Assembly (NCBI GenBank): GCA_963769255.1
Contig: CAVYKV010000002.1
Span: forward strand, 248,001-312,000
Source of the DNA: JAKACA01 sp963769255
Lineage (GTDB): Bacteria; Actinomycetota; Acidimicrobiia; Acidimicrobiales; Bog-793
Reading direction: 5' to 3'
Length of the DNA: 64,000 bases
Below are positions 59,054-64,000 of this stretch, piece after piece; within the stretch, counting starts at the first letter, position 1; every line of letters begins with the position of its first letter. The position numbers were made by a program, and so were the translations under genes. Under the pieces are notes generated by a model that worked only from the letters and a program-made list of their open reading frames with translations, did no database searches and was not told where the DNA came from.

Positions 59054-59794
59054 TTAGCTCTCCTCCGAGAAGGCCGGCCGGAGCCGTTCCAGGCTTGCGC
59101 TCAGCAGCCGGGACACGTGCATCTGGCTGAGCCCGACCCGCTGCGCGATCTCGGACTGCGTGAGCCCGTCGAAGAAACGAAGGCGGAGGATCAATTGCTC
59201 GCGGGCCGGGAGCGACGCCAGCGCCTGCACGAGCACGGTTCGGTTCTCGAAACCCGTGAAGCCGGTGTCATCACTCCCGAGACGGGCGGAGAGCGGCTCC
59301 TGCTCGGCGTCGGGAGCGTCGATCGAGGAGCTGCGGTAGCCCTGGCCCGCCTCCATCGCCTCCAGCACCGACTCCTCGGGGACACCGAGGTGCGCCGCGA
59401 GCTCCGCCACGGTGGGCGACCGGTTGAGCTCCTGGGAGAGCACGCTGACAGCCTGGGCGAGCTCGAGGTACAACTCCTGCAGCCGCCGAGGCGCCCGCAC
59501 CGACCAGCCCTTGTCCCGGAAGTGGTGCTTCAGCTCCCCGATGACCGTGCGGGTGGCGAAGGTGCTGAACTCGACGCCCCGCTCGGGGTCGAACCGCTCC
59601 ACCGCCTTGATGAGTGCCAGGCACGCCACCTGGTAGAGGTCGTCGTACGGCTCTCCCCGATTCGAGAAACGACGGGCGAGAATCCTCGCCAGACCGAGGT
59701 TCGCCGTGACGAGCCCGTCACGAAGGGCCGGGTCCTTCGTCTCGGCGTACTCGGCGAACTCATCGCGCAGCTTGTCAGGCGCCTCGTTCGCCAT
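59054..59794 (-). CDS. sigF: SigF/SigB-family stress sigma factor
   Basis: A 246-residue group 3 sigma factor. Region 2 includes LVTANLGLARILARRF, DDLYQVACLALIKAVERFDPERG and FSTFATRTVIGELKHHFRD. Region 3 begins RAPRRLQELYLELAQAV, and region 4 has LRFFDGLTQSEIAQRVGLSQMHVSRLLS. The order and sequence match SigB/SigF/SigG proteins. It is released by partner switching. Its ATG shares a base with the stop of the UsfX-like gene upstream, the same arrangement as usfX-sigF in mycobacteria. Confidence 0.92.
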   Translation of the reverse strand: MANEAPDKLRDEFAEYAETKDPALRDGLVTANLGLARILARRFSNRGEPYDDLYQVACLALIKAVERFDPERGVEFSTFATRTVIGELKHHFRDKGWSVRAPRRLQELYLELAQAVSVLSQELNRSPTVAELAAHLGVPEESVLEAMEAGQGYRSSSIDAPDAEQEPLSARLGSDDTGFTGFENRTVLVQALASLPAREQLILRLRFFDGLTQSEIAQRVGLSQMHVSRLLSASLERLRPAFSEES

Positions 59795-60180
59795 CACGCC
59801 ACGGGCTGGGATCGTCTCTTGCGCAACCACGCCTTGCACTCGCCGTCGGAGGCCTCCTGCCCGTGCTCGTCCACGAGGGCGTCGAGGATCCGGAGCGACC
59901 ACTCGGCCTCCGACGCCTCCTCGGGCGTGGCCGGGACGGAGCCGAGAGGAACGGTGCAGGAGATCTCGACGAGATCCCCCTCGGCCACGAGGCGAAGGCG
60001 CATGGGACCTCCCCCTCCCGGGTCCGTCACGGACAGGCAGATCTCGTCGGCGGCCAGCCGCAGATCCTCGATCTCCTCGACCGAGAAGTCGGCCTGCGAG
60101 GCGAGGATGGCGGCTGCGAACCGCACGAGTCCCCGCAACTCCGCCTTCACCGGCACGGTCAGCTCGATGACGTCGCTCAT
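59794..60180 (-). CDS. UsfX/RsbW-like anti-sigma factor with eroded ATP site
   Basis: A 128-residue protein placed and shaped like UsfX. The alignable core is DLRLAADEICLSVTD, where the usual N-box asparagine is Ser; no clear G1 DxGxG or G2 GxGL loop follows (VEISCTVPLGS, EWSLRILDALVDE). Like mycobacterial UsfX, it may bind sigma without the classical kinase chemistry. It is co-translated with sigF. The ATG at 60180 is the clear start. Confidence 0.78.
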   Translation of the reverse strand: MSDVIELTVPVKAELRGLVRFAAAILASQADFSVEEIEDLRLAADEICLSVTDPGGGGPMRLRLVAEGDLVEISCTVPLGSVPATPEEASEAEWSLRILDALVDEHGQEASDGECKAWLRKRRSQPVA

Positions 60181-60193
60181 GGCGGTGGCAGCC

Positions 60194-60562
60194 TCAACCC
60201 TCGGTGCTGCCGGCGGAAGCCGGGCGTCCCACCGTCTCGACGGAGTCCGAGATCGAGAAGGTGTCCTGCAGCCCGGTGATGGCAAAGAGCTTGAGAAGAC
60301 GGGGATCGACAGCCACGAGGTGCAGCTCGCCGCCGGACTCCCGGCAACGCTTCAGTGCCGTCACGAGGACGCCGAGTCCGGTCGAGTCGAGGAACGTCGT
60401 TGCCCGCAGATCCACCACCACGGATGTGGCACCGGCCTCGAGATGCGACTCCAGCCGCTCGCGGAGCAGCGGTGCCGTCGCCAGGTCGACTTCCCCGGAG
60501 ACCTCGATGACCGGAAGGCCGCCGGCCACGCGATCACCGAGATCGAAGCTCTGCTCCGTCAT
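60194..60562 (-). CDS. STAS-domain anti-sigma factor antagonist
   Basis: A 122-residue RsbV/SpoIIAA-type protein heading the sigF operon. LRATTFLDSTGLGVLVTALKR contains the phosphoacceptor motif; the serine position of DSSGL is Thr, which is also phosphorylatable. Its unphosphorylated form should pull the anti-sigma away from SigF. A GGGGAGGAG ribosome binding site precedes the ATG. The 13-bp gap to the next gene shows one operon. Confidence 0.88.
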   Translation of the reverse strand: MTEQSFDLGDRVAGGLPVIEVSGEVDLATAPLLRERLESHLEAGATSVVVDLRATTFLDSTGLGVLVTALKRCRESGGELHLVAVDPRLLKLFAITGLQDTFSISDSVETVGRPASAGSTEG

Positions 60563-60891
60563 TCTTGGGTCTCCTCCCCAGCTGCGCATGCCGATGCGCC
60601 AAGGATGGAGGGGCTTTCCCTCACGAGTGCAGGATACGCCCCGACCCCCGAGGATCGGTCGCCGGATCGAAGGATTCCCGGTGGCGATGTCCCAGCGGGG
60701 GCAGTTTCTCAGCTGAACGGCCGATGAGCGTGCGTTACCTGCAGTTCCTGCCCGATGCGTGTTTGCCCCGAAAGGGGCCGGGGCATGGCCGGGGAGACCG
60801 CAACCTTGCCGTGACCCGTCCACCGACGGTCACCGAGCTGGTCGGAACGATGGCCGGAATGGGCCGGCCACTGGAAAGCGGAGGATGACTC
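60563..60891. other. Divergent regulatory region between the sigF operon and small stress genes
   Basis: A 329-bp gap with no convincing gene. It contains a SigF-type promoter motif pointing right (60761-60786). I found no matching GTTT/GGGTAT motif pointing left, so the sigF operon itself may use another sigma. Confidence 0.55.
60761..60786 (+). promoter_or_regulatory. Candidate SigF/SigB-type promoter with palindromic spacer
   Basis: GTTT (60761-60764) and GGGCAT (60781-60786) are separated by exactly 16 bp and match the GTTT-N15-17-GGGTAT consensus at all but one base. The spacer contains GCCCC-GAAA-GGGGC, a short perfect palindrome that could be an operator or a chance GC hairpin. It would drive the 55-residue peptide and perhaps Hsp20. 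Confidence 0.55.
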
Positions 60892-61059
60892 GTGGGCTTG
60901 ATTCTGCTGGTGCTCTTGCTTGTGCTCTTGCTCGGCGGCCTCGGCTTCGCCGTGCATGTGCTGTGGTTCGTAGCCGTCGTCGTCTTCGTCTTCTGGCTGA
61001 TCGGCTTCGCCTTCGGTCGTGGCAGCACGTCGGGGTCGAGGGGCTGGTACCGGTGGTGA
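60892..61059 (+). CDS. 55-residue hydrophobic membrane peptide
   Basis: A small open frame with a GTG start behind GGAGGA. It encodes GLILLVLLLVLLLGGLGFAV and then WFVAVVVFVFWLIGFAFG, two transmembrane segments, ending in a short glycine/arginine tail. It matches the shape of the small hydrophobic stress proteins of Streptomyces. It sits 105 bp after a SigF-type promoter. Function is unknown. Confidence 0.72.
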   Translation: MGLILLVLLLVLLLGGLGFAVHVLWFVAVVVFVFWLIGFAFGRGSTSGSRGWYRW

Positions 61060-61243
61060 GGCACCGCCTCGGGCGCTCGTCCGACCGGCGGCCGGCGCAA
61101 CGCCTGGAGCGCTGACCCCCGTGGTCGCCGTCCTACCGGAACGCCCTGGCTCGCCGCCGAGGCGGTCGTCGACCGGGGAGTCGCGACGGTCCCGTCGCGT
61201 CGTGTCCCGCCGTGCGGCGGTGGGGGACAACCCGGTTACGGCC

Positions 61244-61573
61244 GTGGATCCCTTCTCCCATGCCTCGATCATGGCCCTCGACATCTTTCGTCATGCCGAC
61301 GAGTGGTGCATCGAGCTCGACGTGCCCGGAGTCGACCCGTCGACGATCAACGTCGTCTGCACCGACGGCGTCCTCGTCGTGCGAGCGCTGCGCCGGCGTC
61401 GCCACCCCGGCGTGGCGGCGCTGGAGCTGGCCGAGCGCCAGCACGGCGCCTTCTCCCGCGAGCTGCGGGTCGGCGACGAGCTCGACGTCGGCAAGCGCCG
61501 CCTTGCCTACGAGCGCGGCGTCCTCACGATCAGCATCCCGCTGCGAGACGCCTCGGCGCTCCCGCGGGCATAG
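61244..61573 (+). CDS. Hsp20/alpha-crystallin small heat shock protein
   Basis: A 109-residue ATP-independent holdase. The alpha-crystallin domain reads DEWCIELDVPGVDPSTINV, LVVRALRRRR, GAFSRELRVGDELD and ends with YERGVLTISIPL, the conserved GVL motif. It lacks a long N-terminal arm. I take the GTG at 61244 (DPFSHASIMALDIF); the ATG at 61271 is an alternative. A stress function fits its neighbours. Confidence 0.88.
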   Translation: MDPFSHASIMALDIFRHADEWCIELDVPGVDPSTINVVCTDGVLVVRALRRRRHPGVAALELAERQHGAFSRELRVGDELDVGKRRLAYERGVLTISIPLRDASALPRA

Positions 61574-61616
61574 GGGATACGCCGAGTGACCGGCCACGAA
61601 TGAAAGGAAAATCTCC

Positions 61617-62180
61617 ATGCAACGTACGCATGACTTCGTCGATCGGGACGGGACCGTCGTACACGAGGTACGTCGCTCGGCCTGGAGCCCGGCGCAGTTC
61701 ATCGACATCGTCGCCGGCGTCCTCCTCGTCGTGCTGGGTGGAGTCGGCCTCGCCAGGGCAGGCATCAATTTCTCCGACCTGACCTTTGCCCACGCCCAGG
61801 TCGCCGGGCTCGGCGTCACACCCCTCTCGGCCGTGGCCGAGCTCGCTGCCGGCGTCGTCCTCCTTGCCGGAGGGGCGTTTGCCGTGTCCTCCAAGGTGGT
61901 GTCCGCCATCGTCGGGGTCGTGATGCTCGCCTTCGGGCTCGTGGCAGCGCTCGACCAGGCCCCCCTTCACCGTGCCTGGGACTTCGGGAGGACGAACGGG
62001 ATCGTCTGCGCCATCGTCGGTGCGATCCTGCTCGTGTCCTCCATGGCGTCGCCCGTCTTCAGGTCACGGCGGCGAGTCGTCGTGGAGCATGCCTCGGCCT
62101 CGCAACGACAAGGTCCTGTCCCGGGCTCGAGCGCCGAGCGCTCGCAGCCGGTGAGCCCGGATCCCCTTCAGATGACCTGA
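61617..62180 (+). CDS. Four-helix membrane protein of unknown function
   Basis: A 187-residue protein with about four hydrophobic helices: FIDIVAGVLLVVLGGVGLA, VAELAAGVVLLAGGAFAV, VVSAIVGVVMLAFGLVAAL and GIVCAIVGAILLVSS. A short N-terminal part precedes them (TVVHEVRRSAWSPAQ) and the tail is disordered. A GAAAGGAAAA ribosome binding site precedes the ATG. Similar proteins accompany stress genes in actinobacteria, but I cannot name a family with confidence. Confidence 0.72.
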   Translation: MQRTHDFVDRDGTVVHEVRRSAWSPAQFIDIVAGVLLVVLGGVGLARAGINFSDLTFAHAQVAGLGVTPLSAVAELAAGVVLLAGGAFAVSSKVVSAIVGVVMLAFGLVAALDQAPLHRAWDFGRTNGIVCAIVGAILLVSSMASPVFRSRRRVVVEHASASQRQGPVPGSSAERSQPVSPDPLQMT

Positions 62181-62245
62181 CACCCGATTGACCCCAAGCG
62201 GGCAGCACCAGATCCAACACGCCGACACAACACGAGGAGAGAACA

Positions 62246-62434
62246 ATGCCGAACCGTGCCGCAGCCAAGGCAACACAAGCCAAGGGAAAGGCGAAGGCGC
62301 TCGCCGGCCGCGCCACCAACGACCGCTCGCTGCAGGCCAAGGGCAAGGCCACCGAGGCGAAGGGACACATCGAGGAAGCTGCGAGCGACCTCAAGCGGGC
62401 GGGCCGCCGCACCAAGAAGGCGATGACGACCTGA
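62246..62434 (+). CDS. CsbD-like stress protein
   Basis: A 62-residue, lysine/alanine-rich protein with the CsbD-type repeat KGKAKALAGRATNDRSLQAKGK, EAKGHIEEAASDLK. CsbD is a SigB-controlled general stress protein in Bacillus; its biochemical role is unknown. The start follows GAGGAGAGAAC. Its place beside a SigF operon is consistent. Confidence 0.82.
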   Translation: MPNRAAAKATQAKGKAKALAGRATNDRSLQAKGKATEAKGHIEEAASDLKRAGRRTKKAMTT

Positions 62435-62461
62435 TCGGCGAGGAGGGGGCCGCCTGCCGGG

Positions 62462-63373
62462 CTACCCGGCGGGGGCGCTCCCTCGTCTCTTGCCGTGCTT
62501 GCCCTTCGGCTCCGCGATGCGGTCGAGATAGACGGGACGCCCGAGCAGGTAGCCCTGCCCGAGAGTGATCCCGAGGGAGCGGAGCGTCTCGAGCTCTTCC
62601 TCGGTCTCGATCCCTTCGGCGAGGCTGAGCGCGTTCGCCTGCGCGGCGAGGGAGCGGAAGGCCATGACGATGGCCTGCTTCACCGGGTCGACGTTGACGC
62701 CACGCGTGACGTCGGTGTCGATCTTGATGAAGTCGGGCCGGACGTCGAGCATGTGGCGCAGGCTGACGTCGGCGACGCCGGCGTCGTCGACGGCGATCCG
62801 CACGCCCGTGGAGCGCAGTTCGTCGATGGCGCCCGTGAACTTCTGGTAGTCCACGATGGCGGCGTCTTCCTTGATCTCGAAGACGACGCGCCCGCGGTGC
62901 TCGACCGGGATGAGCTCGCGCAGCTCGGGCGAGCCCGCCGTGACAGGCGACACGTTCAGGGAGACGAAGACGCCGGCCGGGAGGTCGTCGAGCTGAGCGA
63001 GCGCCGAGGCAACGGCCAGGATCTCGAGCTCTCTCGAGAGTCCTTGGGCACCGGCGGCGTTGAACCAGGACTGCGGGGAGATGATCTCCTCGTCAGGAAA
63101 ACGAGCGAGTGCCTCGTAGCCGATGCACTCCCGTGTGACCAGCTCGACGATCGGCTGGAAGGCCATTTGGATCGAATCGGCCTTGAGGACGCGGGGCACG
63201 TCGAGCCACGGCACCGCCTCGGTCGCCGACGCTGCAAGATCCGATGACGCCGCCTCCGCGATTCGCTCCAGGTCGAGCCGCGAGTCCTCGGTCACAAAGT
63301 CGCTCCTTGATTCCACGATTCCACAGCGTGCCATCTTCTCACGCTCGGTGATCATGCCATCGCATTCTCTCAC
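62462..63373 (-). CDS. EAL-domain protein (possible c-di-GMP phosphodiesterase)
   Basis: A 303-residue cytoplasmic protein: a ~65-residue N-terminal lead and one EAL domain. Metal and catalytic residues are mostly kept: GYEALARFPDEE (EAL), VSLNVSP, FEIKED, AVDDAG, FIKIDTDV, AEGIETEEE and GQGYLLGRP. Loop 6, normally DDFGTGYSSL, reads DDAGVADVSL, which may weaken activity or dimer signalling. It could hydrolyse c-di-GMP or act as a binding protein. The start is at 63373 or the inner ATG at 63355. Confidence 0.88.
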   Translation of the reverse strand: MRECDGMITEREKMARCGIVESRSDFVTEDSRLDLERIAEAASSDLAASATEAVPWLDVPRVLKADSIQMAFQPIVELVTRECIGYEALARFPDEEIISPQSWFNAAGAQGLSRELEILAVASALAQLDDLPAGVFVSLNVSPVTAGSPELRELIPVEHRGRVVFEIKEDAAIVDYQKFTGAIDELRSTGVRIAVDDAGVADVSLRHMLDVRPDFIKIDTDVTRGVNVDPVKQAIVMAFRSLAAQANALSLAEGIETEEELETLRSLGITLGQGYLLGRPVYLDRIAEPKGKHGKRRGSAPAG

Positions 63374-63394
63374 GGACTGTAGTTGTCAGTAGCT

Positions 63395-64000
63395 TCAATC
63401 GCCCAGGTAGCGCCTGAACTGCTCGTCGACGACGCCTCCGGCCTGCTTGTCGGCAAGGCTCTCGAGCCACGCCTGGCCCGCCTCGCTCTGGGCGGCGTCG
63501 ATGACCTGCTTGGGAATAGCTTTCATGACGTACTCCGCAGGCATCACAGGCCCCTCGGCGGTCCGCCGCGAGAGGGCGGCCTCGATGACCGACGCCCACT
63601 TGGCCGCCTTGGCGGCACTGGCCGCCTCGTCCCGTTCGGCGAACTCGGGCAGCACGGTCGTCCCGAAGAGCTCGATCGCCTCCATGATGTCCTCGTGGCG
63701 GTTCCTGCCCGCCTGCATCACGAAGATGAGCTGGTCGACGCCCGCCTCTTCGTAGCGGCGCAGGAACTCCCGCAGCTGAGCCGGCGTGCCGATGGCGCCC
63801 CGCAGCCCCGTGGAGTCGCCGGCGGCGACCTTGGCCCCGAGCACCTCGGACTTTGCGGCCAGGGCGGCCTCCGGCGAGTAGCCCATCTTCCCGCGGCGTT
63901 CCTGAAACTCCTCCCAGACGTTCGTCGTTGCCGGCACATGCTCGCCGAAGACATAGAAGTGCGCCAACGAGTAGCCGAAGAAGTTGGCCCCTTCGAGGCC
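63395..64000 (-). CDS. Luciferase-family (LLM) flavin monooxygenase, C-terminal part
   Basis: The C-terminal ~200 residues of a bacterial-luciferase-like oxidoreductase; the frame runs off the window edge (GLEGANFFGYSLAHFYVFG is still in frame at the end). Diagnostic parts are VFGEHVPATTNVWEEFQERRG, TGLRGAIGTPAQLREFLRRY and VDQLIFVMQAGRNRHEDI, then LFGTTVLPEFAERD. It uses FMNH2 or F420 to oxidise an unknown substrate; which cofactor cannot be told from this part. It lies 21 bp upstream of the EAL gene on the same strand. Confidence 0.85.
   Translation of the reverse strand, partial: GLEGANFFGYSLAHFYVFGEHVPATTNVWEEFQERRGKMGYSPEAALAAKSEVLGAKVAAGDSTGLRGAIGTPAQLREFLRRYEEAGVDQLIFVMQAGRNRHEDIMEAIELFGTTVLPEFAERDEAASAAKAAKWASVIEAALSRRTAEGPVMPAEYVMKAIPKQVIDAAQSEAGQAWLESLADKQAGGVVDEQFRRYLGD

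Noticed and set aside
1..64000. CRISPR arrays, prophage or insertion sequences
   Set aside because: No regularly spaced repeats, cas genes, integrases or transposases were seen; the tandem repeats found are coding or a two-copy hairpin.

Overview
This window is a high-GC stretch of bacterial chromosome. The very strong G/C preference at third codon positions, frequent GTG starts, many 1-4 base ATGA/GTGA/TGATG gene overlaps, SigF-type partner-switch regulation and the topA-tmk-holB order all point to an actinobacterium. A deep-branching lineage such as Acidimicrobiia is my best guess, from the mix of PPi-type phosphofructokinase, P450 and luciferase-family oxidoreductases, but this is inference. 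I see no transposase, integrase, phage gene or CRISPR array. The genes are mostly chromosomal housekeeping, envelope and regulatory genes.

Layout. 0-2.3 kb: argS divergent from a tRNA-Arg(CCG) whose 3' end is duplicated, then a GNAT acetyltransferase. 2.3-6.9 kb: a first partner-switch module (STAS protein, HATPase with an unknown C-terminal domain, and a 975-residue four-GAF PP2C phosphatase). 6.9-7.7 kb: a long gene-poor gap with a DnaA-box-like site and a GNRA-capped hairpin. 7.7-11.5 kb: a secreted beta-propeller protein and a polytopic membrane protein. 11.6-14 kb: an aldo/keto reductase and a P450 with an overlapping ferredoxin. 14.2-18.7 kb: CtaG, a lipoprotein, and a membrane protein with a Sco-like domain that has lost its copper ligands. 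18.9-30.7 kb: mixed metabolism (kynureninase, a dimethylglycine/sarcosine dehydrogenase-type enzyme, PPi-dependent phosphofructokinase, MsrA, ComB, SDR), an ECF sigma/anti-sigma pair beside a secreted lactonase-like propeller, and a tandem pair of long hairpins at 23.6 kb. 30.7-37.7 kb: a probable hppA-topA-tmk-holB operon. 37.9-42.8 kb: a KimA-like permease fused to an OB-fold, divergent from two TrkA-type proteins and a membrane-anchored HAD phosphatase. 42.7-56.9 kb: a group 2 sigma factor, nadE, glnE, mobA, an S9 peptidase, purD, an acyl-CoA synthetase, a HAD hydrolase and a GT-C mannosyltransferase-like protein.

57-62.4 kb is a stress-response island. It contains a MEDS-HATPase protein, a second small HATPase, and a STAS / UsfX-like anti-sigma / SigF operon. 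Next to it are small stress-type genes (55-residue hydrophobic peptide, Hsp20, membrane protein, CsbD-like protein, 71-residue acidic protein). Two of these genes have GTTT-N16-GGGNAT motifs upstream that match the SigF/SigB promoter type, so the island may be a self-contained regulon. The window closes with an EAL-domain protein and a luciferase-family monooxygenase that runs off the edge.

Two themes recur. The first is pyrophosphate use: a PPi-type phosphofructokinase and a K+-independent proton-pumping pyrophosphatase. The second is layered sigma control: one group 2 sigma factor, one ECF sigma factor, one SigF-type sigma factor and two partner-switch sets. Start sites are my choices from domain ends and ribosome binding sites. 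No database search was run.
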